From assembly GCF_001723175.1 (NCBI RefSeq), contig NC_064650.1:2108001-2172000 (forward strand): a DNA stretch of 64,000 nucleotides. The letters run 5' to 3'. Position numbers and translations under genes: made by a program. The stretch comes from Penicillium oxalicum. Lineage: Eukaryota; Ascomycota; Eurotiomycetes; Eurotiales; Aspergillaceae. Each line of letters starts with the position of its first letter. The first letter of the stretch is position 1. Below are positions 23,788 through 35,459 of the stretch, piece after piece. The notes beneath the pieces were generated by a model. It did not search any database, was not told where the DNA came from, and was given only the letters and a program-made list of their open reading frames with translations.

Positions 23788-26510
23788 CTACCAATCCTGG
23801 CCCCGATCCTGCATCAAAATCTCAATCGCCTCATCTTCAGGAACCGGATTATCGTTCAGCTCTTTGACACACTGCGTGAGACCCTCGGCGGACTCGTCGG
23901 CTTTCTCAGCGCTCCAGCCGGTGCACGCCATGACCATGCGTCGGTAATTCTGCCCAAGAATAGCGTTTTTGGCTTTCAGAGCATTCACCTCCGCCACAGT
24001 GGCAGTATTCACGTCTTGATAGCACTGGATGTAATGCTTCAGAGTCTCGGGCGGGGGAAGGGAAGAAAGAAAAGCAATCTGCGGAGTGGAAAACCCAGCA
24101 GAGGGATTGAATGTTTCTCCAAACAGAGCTTTGAAGAAGGTGGGATCCACCCCCGAAGCCTTGTCAGCATCGCCAATGACCACAGTCTGGGTCACATCAA
24201 CCCCGGGTGTATTTTGCAACGTGTCGATCAGCTCTGCAGAGGACTGCTCGAGATTTTTAATCCGGCGATCATAATGAGCCCGCTCGGAGACCTTCTTTTC
24301 CAGGGCATCAAGCTGTTTCTGCTCAATCTGGCGGGCCTTGGCTGCTTCGCGAATTTTTTAGTGCCAGTGGTCAAACGTTTCTTGCTTTTTGTTTATGTTC
24401 GCCGCCAGATCTCGATCAATACTCCCGAGGGCTTCTTCAACGACACTGCTGATTTGTGACAGCGCAGCTAGAAATGTGTCAGTGGGAGAGTCAAAGGACA
24501 AAGATCGTCAAAAGCAAAAAGAAAAAAGAGAGGTGAGTTGTGTCTTACCATCGAGGATATCCTTCTTGGACTTGGCCAATTGATCGATAAATGTATCATT
24601 GCGCCCATTTGCTTGCGTCTGACCGTTACCCTCTACCATGTCGACCCCAACACCATAATCTGCGGGCCGCAGGCCCGTGTGATTGGGAATATGAGGATCA
24701 GCCCCAACCTCCAGGAGTTGAGGAACTAGCACCGATCGCGCCCGTCCCGCAAGATTCAACGCGGTATCCCCCTGATCATCACGTAGGTTCACGATTTCGG
24801 AGATGAAGCGGCCAAGAGTAATGACTTCGCCGCCCTGGGCTGTATCATTCTGTGCGTGGTTGCCATTATTTGTGGATGGGCTCCCACCATGACGAACAAT
24901 GAATTCCAGAAGGGCCTCAAGATAGTGCTTCGCCGAGACATGCCCGCCTCCGCCGGTGGCTGCCATAACCGCAATATGGTGTAAGATTGTTCGCCCGCTG
25001 TAGTCGACCATGTCGATAGTGGGCGCTAACACTTGGAGCAGACGCGGGAAACTTCGGTAGTCAAGGTTGTTGCGAGTTCCCACTGCTTTCTGCAAAGCAG
25101 TCTCACCCGCGGCGTTGACCCGAGAGATGCTCACACCGTTGGCGACAAGCGCATGAACAAGGGGCATCCGGGCGAGCATGGCAGCCCAGTGAAGCGCATT
25201 GTTTCGATATTCATCCAAAGGCATTTCAAGGTCTTTGCCAGTCAATTGTACCATAGCGGGATGATTGGAAAAGTCCTTGATTCTCTTGTCAAGAAAGAGG
25301 GTCATGATCAGCTTCTGCTTCTGGAAGCCCTCGGGATCCGACGCGGGGGCAATGGGCTCAGCTCCATGTTTGTGCCCGTCGTCCAAATGTGTTGGGGGCA
25401 AGTCCATGTCTTGATAGAACGAGTCATTGGGCTCTGTTGGAGTAGGCTCATTGATGGACATGGTGGAGTGGTCTCGAGGGAGTCCAATGGGTGGACCTTG
25501 GTGTGACGTCGAGCGCACCCGTTTGCGCGGAGGCTCCGTGAATTCATCTTGCTCATCGTGCGTCGGCAAACGGTTATGGTGAGCGCTGCTGAATCCACTG
25601 TCGGAAACATACATGCTTTGTTGACTGCTGAACTGCATCTGCGAATCTTGGCTGCTCATTTGGTGTGATGGCTTGCGCATGACACTAGGTCGGCGACTGT
25701 TTGCACTCGGAGAGTCGAAGCGAGCCTTGCTCAGGGCATTGACCGCGGTCGCAGCCGTGCGAGAGATATTCTGGAAGAAAGTGCCCTGCTGAGACTGGGA
25801 CATGCTGCGATTTTCAGCGCCACTGTAGAGACGCTTGCGCTGAGCTGCCATGGCCTGCTCTTTGGTTGGAGTGTCCAGAGCACCGTGCGAAGGACCAGTG
25901 CCATCAGGACTCATGTCGTACTCCAGCAGCGGTCTCAAGAGCTCCTCAACATGGTATTCGCGACAGAGGTCCACACCTCGCTGGTAGTTGACCCAAGTTC
26001 CCTGGTACTTTCCGTAGCCACCTTGGACTTTTTCATGCTCGCCCGCTGCGATCTCCTTTTCCAAAGTCTTTGTGCGCCGAGCCTTCACAACGCCAGCCAC
26101 CTTCAGGATTTGGGTAGCATTCAGCCACGAATCGGATCGGCGTTTCATCACAGCAACTCCATTCACCTCCATCTCGTAGACCGAGATGTTGGAATACACC
26201 GCCTAGAGGTCATATTGTCAGAGAACGAGTAAATTTGAGTAATCCGAGTCGTCAGATCGAAACGCACACGATAGATCTGTGGTCCATGGTCTTCTTGGTA
26301 AGACATCATGGATCCATAGTCATTTCCACCGTCGTAGTTGCTGTTGAAGCTGCCACGGGAGGCAGCACCGTTGGAGAGGCCGAATGAGGACATTTGCGGT
26401 CCTCGGGGAGGCGGAGTTGCCCGAGTGGTGGATGAGAACGAGTGGGAATGGTGTAATTTGTTGTAGGGCAAGTAATTCGCTGATCCTGCACCACTCTGGG
26501 CGTGGGACAT
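23788..26510 (-). CDS. MBP1: APSES-ankyrin cell-cycle transcription factor (Mbp1/Res type), internal stop
   Basis: This is the DNA-binding subunit of an MBF-like complex that drives G1/S genes through ACGCGT boxes. Exons are 26510-26268, 26202-24549 and 24467-23788, in phase. The KilA-N/APSES domain covers about residues 82-190 (VYEMEVNGVAVMKRRSDSW, then GKYQGTWVNYQRGVDLC). Ankyrin repeats lie in the middle (NALHWAAMLARMPLVHALV; GETALQKAV; GDTALNLAGRARS). A coiled C-terminal region follows, where partners of the Swi6 type bind. A TAA at 24360-24358 interrupts this region at codon 669, between ETFDHWH and KIREAAKARQ. The frame stays open and conserved for a further 189 codons to the TAG at 23788. 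Taken literally the product loses its C-terminal heterodimer region. Confidence 0.88.
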
Positions 26511-26634
26511 GCTGCAGGGACCTCTGCAGTGCTATGATCAGTCAGCCGCAAGGAATGACCAGGGTAGGAAATATTGAAATATCAAAAAGGTGGAGATGCG
26601 TACCGGACGGCGGCTAGACGCGAGCTCGACGGAG

Positions 26635-26640
26635 ACGCGT
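26635..26640. promoter_or_regulatory. MCB box ACGCGT upstream of the Mbp1-type gene
   Basis: This is a palindromic ACGCGT hexamer 125 bases upstream of the Mbp1-type start codon. MBF binds this sequence in yeasts, so the factor may regulate its own gene. Confidence 0.55.
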
Positions 26641-26777
26641 AGCTACCACCCCCTTTCAGCAAGAGAGGCAGCAAAAGTCACTCTCAGAGATCATGCAAGT
26701 TCGTCAGTGATGTTGTGAGTCCTGAGAGAAAAGTGAATTGGAGTAGAAAACGAAGGAGGCTCCAGATCCGAGGCACA

Positions 26778-26783
26778 ACGCGT
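26778..26783. promoter_or_regulatory. second MCB box ACGCGT in the divergent promoter
   Basis: This is a second palindromic ACGCGT, 268 bases from the Mbp1-type start and 133 bases from the LYR-type start. It could serve either of the two divergent genes. Confidence 0.5.
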
Positions 26784-26915
26784 GGTTTGGCAGGTCGCGG
26801 GGTGCGGGTTGGAGCTGCGAAAAGAGGCGCGTCGGTCCCGTGATGTGCTTCACCGCCCGGGATTTCGCGTCTTTGCTTTTCAAAGACCGAACCGATATAG
26901 ATCTTGTTTCGCCCG

Positions 26916-27983
26916 ATGGCGTCCGTTCGAGCACCTCAATTTTGTCGCATCACAGATCCATCATCATGGAGATCAATATACCGAGCAACTCTGCGGGAAT
27001 GCACATATCTCCCTGATCCTATTGCGAGAGCATTCATGTACCAGCATGTCACGCATCGCTATCGGCGATCTCAGAAATCACAACGCTCAAGCCTTGATCT
27101 AGCTCGAACCGCCAGACAGGGACTGTCGACGCTCCAACGTGCAAATCAGGGCTACCAACGTCCCCTTGACAAGGTGCTTTTCATGTCATATGGCCGCATT
27201 GGCAAACGAAGACATGAACTTCTGGCACAGCTGATGAAGCCGCCAGTGCCCCAGAATCATGAGGCCGTGAAGGAGCTTCTTGCGCAGCCAATTTTATTTG
27301 AAGAGGGCTGGGAGCCGCCGGAGATTGTGCTCAGTCTTGCCAAATCTCAAATGCACAATGGTGTGCTATCATCGTCACGGATACGACCCGCATTAAAGAG
27401 TCTCTCTCCTCCTATACTTGAGACCAACAGCTGGGGTAAACCAATGCCTAGAATTCGATGCATCAATATTCGGAAAAAGTGGTATGGCAACTTATTAGAG
27501 GCTCTGCTTCCACCACTGCCCGATCACGATCTCCGGACTCTAAATGGTCTGATTGAGGGCACTGTGGATTGGGCTCCACAGCTGCGGCGACATGCAGTCC
27601 GATCTGCCGTGTCTCCGGACATCGATGAGAGTCTCGACCATGAACATCTCCTGGAATTCTTAACACGAGGTCCTCAGAAGGGCCACACGTTCCGCGAGTT
27701 CATGAATGGTCGGCCCCACGTAATTACTCGTCGCTTCATGCGTCGAATGTGGAGGCGGGTGTCCTCCCTTGTGCCTCGAATGCACCAGACTCCCACGTCG
27801 AATAAGGTCTACTTTGTTTGGGACACTCCAAAAGTGATGCCTCAGGTCGCATTTGAACTGGATGGCGATGCTGCCCTTGAGGATGTCTTTGGGCCGCCGG
27901 TTGAAAACGGACAACAGGTCTCCCCAACCAGCAACCCCGTTGTAGCGCACCCGACGGGTACTCAGAAAGACTCGCCAGTCTGA
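26916..27983 (+). CDS. LYR-like (Complex1_LYR) mitochondrial-type protein
   Basis: This is a single-exon gene of 355 residues. The N-terminal 60 residues (SSWRSIYRATLRECTYLPD, then ARAFMYQHVTHRYRR) resemble the short basic three-helix LYR domain. Members of that family bind acyl-carrier protein in mitochondria and help assemble respiratory or Fe-S proteins. The rest is Arg-rich, with WEPPEIVLSLAKSQMHNG and a C-terminal stretch SNKVYFVWDTPKVMPQVAFELDG, conserved in appearance but without a function known to me. The N-terminus is weakly basic, as in mitochondrial imports. The gene is divergent from the Mbp1-type gene across 405 bases that hold two MCB boxes. The reading frame is certain; the family assignment is moderate. 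Confidence 0.7.
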   Translation: MASVRAPQFCRITDPSSWRSIYRATLRECTYLPDPIARAFMYQHVTHRYRRSQKSQRSSLDLARTARQGLSTLQRANQGYQRPLDKVLFMSYGRIGKRRHELLAQLMKPPVPQNHEAVKELLAQPILFEEGWEPPEIVLSLAKSQMHNGVLSSSRIRPALKSLSPPILETNSWGKPMPRIRCINIRKKWYGNLLEALLPPLPDHDLRTLNGLIEGTVDWAPQLRRHAVRSAVSPDIDESLDHEHLLEFLTRGPQKGHTFREFMNGRPHVITRRFMRRMWRRVSSLVPRMHQTPTSNKVYFVWDTPKVMPQVAFELDGDAALEDVFGPPVENGQQVSPTSNPVVAHPTGTQKDSPV

Positions 27984-28367
27984 AGCTGATGAGCGGTCAT
28001 GTAACATTTCTCTTTCTTTGGGCAAATCGTGTTGTCTACTGTAAATTACCAATATACCCCAGCTGGCGCTTGATTCAATCTTTTCCACACTCACTCTTTC
28101 CCAACAATGGATGTACCTTATCCTTATGATGTCAGGCTCGTGGCCGAGTGGATCCAACTCATAAAAGTGCAAGTCATTGACAGAATGATATTGACAGCTT
28201 GTGCTTCCAAAGGAAAGAAAAACTCCTAGCCCAGAAACGAAAAGACTAACCTCATAAGAAACAGGGTATCACCATCCCAAGAACAGCCATGTCCGTCCCA
28301 GCCGAATCAGGCGCTTGTGGCTCATCGACAGTCATCTGAAATTATATCCAAACAAACTGCACTCAAT
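27984..28367. other. convergent 3' spacer
   Basis: This lies between the stops of the LYR-type and glycine-zipper genes. A piece near 28138-28152 looks like a tRNA D arm but does not fold into a cloverleaf. Confidence 0.5.
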
Positions 28368-29320
28368 CTAGTGGCTTCGAGAGCTGGAACTGGAGCTAGA
28401 GCTCGAACTAGAGCTGGATCCACGACGCTTGTGACGCTTCTCCTTCTTGTGCTTTTTCTCCTTCTTCTTTTTGCTGTTGATTGTGGATTTTCATGGTCAG
28501 CGCCAGGTCATTGTTAGATTCACCCGTAGGAAGAAAACATGGAAGCAATCCTTCAACTTACATCTCGTGAGTGGCCGCATTCATACCAACGGCGCCCAAG
28601 ACTGCACCACCGGCTGCCCCCAAAAGACCGCCACCCAGCTTCTTGCCCGCAAACCCACCCATCGCGCCACCGAGGAGAGTGGATCCGAGACCCTTCTCAC
28701 CCTCTGGGCCCCCGGGGCCTCCAGGGCCTCCTGCTGGGCCGGAAGTATAGCCAGGGCCCTGCTGGTGCTGGTACTGAGGGGCGTCGTTGCCATAGTATGA
28801 AGCACTTGCTCCGCCCTGTTGGTAGTGTTGTTGGGGGTGTTGTTGGGGTGGATACGGCGAGTGACCACGGTCCTGAGGAGGCATTTGCTGGTTGTAGCCG
28901 TGGCCAGGGTCGCCGCCGCCGACAGGGTAATGGCCCTGTTGGTATTGATCGTGTGGAGGAGGTGCTCCGTAGCCCTGCTGGCCATGATCATAGGGAGCGG
29001 AATACTGGCCGCCGTATTGAGGCTGACCGTACTGTGGTTGCTGGTGATGTTGCTGCGATCATAAAGAAACTTAGCTTTGTCTTTTCCCACTAGGGTCATC
29101 CTAGAGTAGAATCGCATCTCCAAAGCCCGTTGATCGGAAGGTGTTCAGCGCTCTGGCTTTCTCGGCATGCACTTACCTCGTGAGGGTAATAATTTGGCAG
29201 CTGGACGCCAGCGTGGCCTTGTTGAGGCGGATAGTGGCCCTGGCCCTGGTTCTGCTGTTGACCATAATAATCACCACTGCCCCCGTATTGGTTGTTTGGG
29301 GGACCTCCGTAGTACGACAT
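28368..29320 (-). CDS. Tyr/Gln-rich glycine-zipper protein with Lys- and Ser-rich tail
   Basis: Three in-phase exons (29320-29177, 29052-28562, 28473-28368) give 246 residues. The first 150 residues are low-complexity Gln/Tyr/Gly/Pro (for example YYGQQQNQGQGHYPPQQG), of the prion-like type. Then comes a collagen-like GGPGGPGGPEG stretch and a glycine zipper (GGAMGGFAGKKLGGGLLGAAGGAVLGAVG), as in 2TM glycine-zipper proteins that insert into membranes. The tail is strongly basic (KKKKEKKHKKEKRHKRR) followed by about a dozen consecutive Ser codons. The Ser codons mix AGC, AGT, TCG and TCC, so the tract is kept at the protein level rather than by simple slippage. Similar proteins are common in Eurotiales; function is unknown. 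Confidence 0.8.
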
Positions 29321-29420
29321 GATTCAAATCGGGTGCAATGATAGACCGAGGAGGTTGGTGACTTGTGAACACAATTGGGAGAGGATGAGAGGGCAAAGAC
29401 AAAGAGAAAATGATTATCAG

Positions 29421-29446
29421 GAGAGAGAGAGTGTGTGTGTGTGTGT
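29421..29446. repeat. (GA)n(GT)n microsatellite
   Basis: Five GA units run directly into eight GT units, about 100-125 bases upstream of the glycine-zipper start codon. It probably lies in the promoter or leader. Confidence 0.9.
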
Positions 29447-32400
29447 TAAGAGCCATGCGACGTCTTTAACTCTGTCCGGTGACCACGAAACGAACAGCAA
29501 GACGGGCAGTCGCGGGGCTGAGGGGCTTACCGGGACCAAGTGCACCGCCCCAAATGAAATCAGGTGTCCACAAAATCCAACCGAAGTTCATCCTCGTTGG
29601 GCGATGGTGTCAGCGCTATTCTTATCCCTCCAAAGTTGAAAGGACACAGCCTCTGCATCAGCCACTGTAGCTATCGAGGGCTATCGTGCTGGGCTATGAA
29701 ATGGATACACATGCAGTGATGATCTCAAGTGCCAAGCAAGTCGAAGCAATTCCTGTACTTGCATCCGTCGATCGCCCCACAGCCAGGGGTGAATGCCTTC
29801 AGTCTGACCAACTGCCCTGGAAATGTCGCCTTGGATTTCAGTCTGTGGGACTGTGCGGAAGGTGAACATCTTTTAGAGGTCTCAATAAGAGCCCGTAGAT
29901 TTCATCAAATCAACTCGTGGGAAGACAGTCTACAACCCCGCAAACTTGAATCCTGTCAGCAGATCCAAAGAGCCGCCTGCAAAAGACATGCACCGGAATC
30001 AGCCACGTGCAAGACTCGATGGACTGTGGCTTCGATCCGAGCAAACGGTCCTTTTTGACAGCTGGAGCCGCCCCCCGGAGTGCCCGAATACGACAGACTG
30101 ATGACTCAACCAGAACAGAGACATCTAGGTCATATGACAGCAACCAGGACAAGTCAGAAAGTGAGGTTCTCTCCATATCTTGCTCCTGAAAAAGGCATCA
30201 CACGGCGACCTTCGTTTCTGACTCTCTCCGGGCGCCATTCTATGTACGAAATTGGTTGGGGCGGAGACTGAACGGGTCAGACAGAGCCCGCTTGGGCGCC
30301 AAGTAGGCGCGTCCGACCAGCGTCCTTTCGGCACCTTTCGAAACTTGATCCCCGGATCTTCGAATTCAACAGTTGTGGAAGAGTACGGTGTGAGTCGTGG
30401 AAAAGATCCAGGAGAAGTTGAAAACGTAATTGGAGTTATCTTGAAAGTGGAACCCAGTCTCAAATGAGGGCAGCCATGAACTCCTGATGTACGAACTGAG
30501 CGGAGAATTTCTGTCGGTGCTCTTCGCTTTTTTAATGAGTCCAGATCTGGCCATGTCTTGTACCCCCTCTTCGCAAAAGTAAAGCGCGGAGCTATGTAAC
30601 TTTGGGTCCGGGAAGAAGAGTCTTGACCAACATCTCCCGTCTGCCGGACGCCGAGTATCCATGTACCGGTTCCAACTCTAATAAATGGCGGAACCGAATA
30701 CCACGCAGTGAATCAAGATTCCTCTCTTAACCAAACATGTCTGTCCTCGGCTGAATTAGATTTGATTTGCCGAGTGGGTGGTTCTGGATGATAGAGAGTT
30801 TTGAATATAACCACGCCGGGTGCTTCATAGAACGAGCAGATCGGCGACAGGATCCAATCAGATCCACAATCACCAAAAAGATGAGCAATTGCCACATTGA
30901 TGTAAGTAACTGCGTATATCGGAGAAAGGTGCTCACCATTCATAACCGCTGCAATTAAGACTTTGGTACAGGACGGTGGGGAGATGAATTGCCAAATCTG
31001 AGCCGAAAATAGCGGTTGCTTGAATCAACGTCCGGGTGATGTCGTAGGTTTGGCAGATGGCTCGTAAATTCATCAAGCAGAGAATATCTTGGTACGCTGT
31101 CCGGTTTAAGGAATAACCTAGTGATGTCGTGGCTTTCCAGCCGGGCCAATCTCTATTGGGTTACCTGCTACACGCGCGAAACCGGAGGTTCAAAGCAACG
31201 TCGGTATAGTATAGGACTGGAGAGGACGATTCTAAGTGTGAGACTCTAATAGATAGAGAGATTCCAGGTGCGTGAGTCTAGAAGCATCCAAGGGAGGTGT
31301 GTCCTGCTGCAATCCTCACATCCCTTCTACTTCTTACATGGCGAGCTATACCCACATTTCACACCATGTGTGTCCTATATGATGACAGATAACTGTGTTT
31401 TCATCCCAGTATTTCGATGTGATATGAAGATTGTCGAGAAATATTCCAGCAAGATCGTGATATTCACATTAAATCCGACACAGCCTCACTCTTGCATATC
31501 CTTGCATGTGCCTGACGGGCTGAGCGAGGATTCCCTAGAGATTCTCCAAGCCGCTGGAGTGGTCATAAAGCCCGGGACCTGCTGCGGAATCCATAGCGTC
31601 TTTAATTTCCCATTAACTTTAACCTCACATTCTCGCTCCGGTAAAGAATAGTCCTAGCCTACGCGGTGGGTGGGGAGAGAGTAACGAGAGGAGAAGATGA
31701 TGATAAAATTGATAGAGAGCGAGAGATGCTACTTATCTCTATGGATCATGATAACCACATAGCAAACACCTCCGACCATATCCATGATGATTTCGGGCGT
31801 GCTACTGTAAACCGACTGTGTAGTTCACATGTGGAGCTCAAGACGTCGCCAAAGTATTTGTGGAATCGGAAAAGAGGACCATGCTTGTCTCCAGTCTCCA
31901 GTTTCCCTCTGGCGTGAGAATCCCGCAGCACAAGTGTTATGGAGGACAAGACTCCATCAACGGCCCATCACAGTTTATACACGTCTGCACTCAAAGATAC
32001 CGGGGAAGTCAGGTCATAAAGTGCGCTGTTCTGTGTGCGGTGCCGATAGGTATGGAGGGCCTGGCGCGGCCTCTTGACGGCGTATTTCTTGACTTTAAAG
32101 CTATCAGTGCTCAGTAGCGTACACCGAAGGAAAATGGGTGGGAAACTTACCGAGCCAGCGGAACCACACAGTAAGTTTGTGAACCAATGGCGAATGTTGG
32201 AAAACACAGGGTATGGTGAGGTCGGGGATATGGGATTTGGAAATCAATTGAATGAGAGATCACCTAGCTGATGGATCGAAAGGAGGAGACACGTCGCTAG
32301 AAATACTCTCTTATACTTGTACTATAGATATAACACTAGAGAAGACAGTCTCGACATGGAACATGCTGTGTCAGTTCACTAGCAATGTCGGTATGTATCG

Positions 32401-34580
32401 CCTATATTGTCTTTGACAAAAATCAAATCGGTTTTCAAGAAAATCTCTAGCATAGAATTACTGTCACCCGTTAGAGGGGTAGCTATTCAGGTGAGGGCAG
32501 CCCCTGCTGCTCTTTCAGGCTACATTTATGGCCATCCAAAAACTACCCAGATGAGGGATCAAAATGTAGACTACTTGTTTATATATCCTATTTGAAGAGC
32601 ATCTCATGAATCTAATAAATGATTTGAGCTTGGGCATTTGGCCTGATGGTAGACTCATTGATAAATAGAAGCGATCGCACGGGTGATTCTAGGTCCCTAT
32701 TGAGGGAGAGGGGGGGGCTTATAAAGTCAAAACGTCAACGTTCACAAGACACCAGACACGTCCTTGTGAATCCCGGGATTAGGTGAAACCTACCCTTATA
32801 AAGCATGCACTCACATCCCCTCCAGATCTTCCATTACTCGTACAGTTTCTTGATGACAGACATACAACAGAATTACCGGGGGTATATCTGTAGCAGACCG
32901 GAGTTGATAACCCCCGACCTTGTGGACTCCACACTTGCTGTTTTAGATCCGTCCCGCCAAGCTTCACCCCGGACCCGCCGAAACTCGGAGAATTGGAGCG
33001 ATCCGTGACCGGGTGCGAGAGCTTTCCTATTTCATCATCGGGACGAGATGCGTTCAGGAATGGCATAGAACGCCGTGGGAAACAAATCCGCAGACTGAAC
33101 AGCCTCCATTCTCTTAACGAAGCGTTGCACACGCCTCCCCACTAAAGCGGTCAGCAAGGAACGCGACGATCTTATTGCCATGCCCATACAGAAAAAAAAA
33201 TATCAAGAGGCTGAGAGGATAGGCGGCACTTTCCTCTGCAAGAACGGGTCAGACGGTCTGACAAGGAACACGTATTGACGCGGGACCCTGACGTTACTTG
33301 ACAATTACGCAGGAAGGATGCACGTAAAGCCACACGTGACTTTGAGTCTCACGATGGGCCCCAATAGTTAGAAAGTATCCATTTCTCTTGGCTCACAGCA
33401 CTCAATACGTATCGTCGGCGGACTCATCGGGGTGGTCTTCGGCTTAAAAGGCTAATTTTCTGTGGGGTCGGGACCTGGAGAGTGGGACTCCGGACAGGAT
33501 TAACCGGTCAGGGTAATTTCCAATGGCCCGGCCTCTTGAGAACCGACCAGTATTCACTACTCAACTCAACTTGGAGAGAGCCCAATTGACACCACGGGAT
33601 TTGTAGACTCTTGGCTATGATCGTGCAAAAATGAATAAGCGTGAGGGTCACGTTTGCTCAGCGATACCGAGTCAGGTTTCACCTTCAGGCGAGATCGGCC
33701 TTCACCCCGAGGTCCCTCGTGGAGTGGCCCCCAACAACCCAGTCCCGCAGGACAAGGGCAAGGTCCGAATGGCCCTCCACAGAGGTCCCGGAAATTGGAC
33801 CGGACTATAGACAGATCGAGTTGTTAGTAGACTCGGTGTAGTCGTGAGCGGCATGCAGGCCAGAACAGCGGCATCGGAGCAGATCGGGCTGGCGAGCCGC
33901 TTTGGACCAGTACTGAGGCAAGTCATGACTGTCCTGATTGGTAACCGTACACGAGAAGTTCGTGCCTCAAAGTTTGGCAAAGACTATGATTGTGAAGAGG
34001 CTCAAGAGTACGGACAACGTCCGGTGCAGTGCAAGGTGGGGGGAATCGAGGTCACCGGATCTCGTGACGTAGGACCAAGCGTTTTGTGGGTTGGACAGGA
34101 CGAAGCTCTTGCCCAGCAAATCTTGGTGCGGAGAGGCTGGCTTGGCCCGACTTGGCAGCCCCGGATACTCCAAATTCAAAATCATCTGTCGCGTCTGCTC
34201 GTTATTCGCGCAGAGACAGGTTCTTCCCTCGTGAGGGTGTGTGGAGTAGTGGAAAGGGGAAAAAACAGACGCAGGGTGACCTTTCGGGCTCACGCCGGTC
34301 AACTTTCTTTGCCCATCTGCCGGCAATGAGGACCAATGTCCTTCGAGCCATCCACGAGGCAAACTTTTTCTTTTTAGGTTCGCAGTGGAGATCGGGGTAG
34401 ATGCACGCACAACGGAGAATTTCGCATGTGTGAAAAGCTACCTGCCCTTTCCGGGATATTCGCCCTTCGCGGGCCTGGGGATCATTTCAAAGCCGCGCAG
34501 TCTATCGGTTGAGCGGCTACGATTCTCTCGACATTCAAGGGGCCAGCTGAGCTGGGCTTGGGTCACGGATGGCTGAGAAA
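29447..34580. other. 5 kb gene-poor stretch
   Basis: No frame of more than about 160 codons exists, and none resembles a family. The best are 33844-34329 plus (161 codons), 32779-33132 minus (117) and 30125-30463 minus (112). I found no LTR, transposase or reverse-transcriptase motif, and no tRNA. The stretch includes purine-rich patches (31660-31730) and mixed composition. It may hold non-coding transcripts or small genes that only RNA data would reveal. Confidence 0.4.
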
Positions 34581-34598
34581 GGGGGGGGGGGGGGGGGG
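34581..34598. repeat. G18 homopolymer tract
   Basis: Eighteen consecutive G residues lie about 860 bases upstream of the JEN-type transporter. Confidence 0.95.
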
Positions 34599-34845
34599 AG
34601 ACGAAGGCAATCCGAACGAAACCACTTTAATCTCAGTAATAGGAATCGTGGAGCGGAAAGATAAGTCGTCCTTCAAGGGAAGGATGGAGGAGTACAAGAT
34701 ACTCATCCTGGCGATAAAAAGAGGAAGCTTCTGAATGGGTGGAAGTGCCTAGTGCCCGACCAGGATGCGGTGCGATGGCGGAGAGTAGAGACGGCCTGAC
34801 AGACACCGATTATTGTCCAATCTTTCCAGCGTGAGCTCGTCAGCT

Positions 34846-35400
34846 CTCCACCTTTCCACTTCCCCAGAAGAACGGAAGAAAAAGAGAAACCGATCGGCGG
34901 TAATTTTCCAAGATAAGTGACTCTGATAGCCAACCGGGGGACGGACCGTTAGCATGGACGACTGGTTCGGAGGCCCAGATCGGCGTCGTGCCTGCCCATC
35001 GTGGTGCGGGGTTGCAGGCTCTGCGGTCATCCGCATGGGTGTCTCAAAAGAAAAAAAAGAAAAAGAAAAAGGCAAAGAAAAAGAACAGAGAGAAGAGCGT
35101 CTCGGTGGATTTGGCCAGTCAGTGTCATGATAAAGGATGATTTGATTCCACCTGTCGTGGGGTTACTTCCACGACACCGGGGAAGGATTGTAGTATTTAG
35201 TCACCACCATCCCTGCCCTCCGGCCACATCTTTCAGCTCAAAACGCCTGGAGTTATTTTGTCCGTGCCAAAACTCTTTCTTTTATCTGCCGGCGCTCACC
35301 CTCTCCAGAGTCTTCTGTCTGCAGGCCTCTCGTACTTTGCCTGTCACTAACTGGGCGTGGACTCGAGACCTGCTGAACCTAACTTCAATTGTTTCCCCGG
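34846..35400 (+). promoter_or_regulatory. cluster of CreA-type sites upstream of the JEN transporter
   Basis: Hexamers fitting the fungal carbon-repressor consensus SYGGRG occur on either strand at 34846-34851, 34862-34867, 34934-34939, 35006-35011, 35157-35162, 35177-35182, 35303-35308 and 35395-35400. Chance alone would give about two in this length at even base composition. JEN genes are known to be glucose-repressed, so the sites are plausible CreA targets. Binding is inferred only. Confidence 0.4.
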
Positions 35401-35459
35401 CGTTCAGATCTGGGTGCCGAGCGCCCTCCTCCGACCGCGCACACAGACGCACACACACC

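Noticed and set aside
2322..24360. A changed genetic code with TAA read as an amino acid, suggested by two in-frame TAA codons.
   Set aside because: TAA is the true terminator of EF-3 (52527-52529) and of the JEN gene (37114-37116), so reassignment is not credible.
28136..28195. A tRNA-like D arm (GTGGCCGAGTGG) suggesting a tRNA-Leu or tRNA-Ser.
   Set aside because: No matching acceptor, anticodon or T stem could be folded around it.
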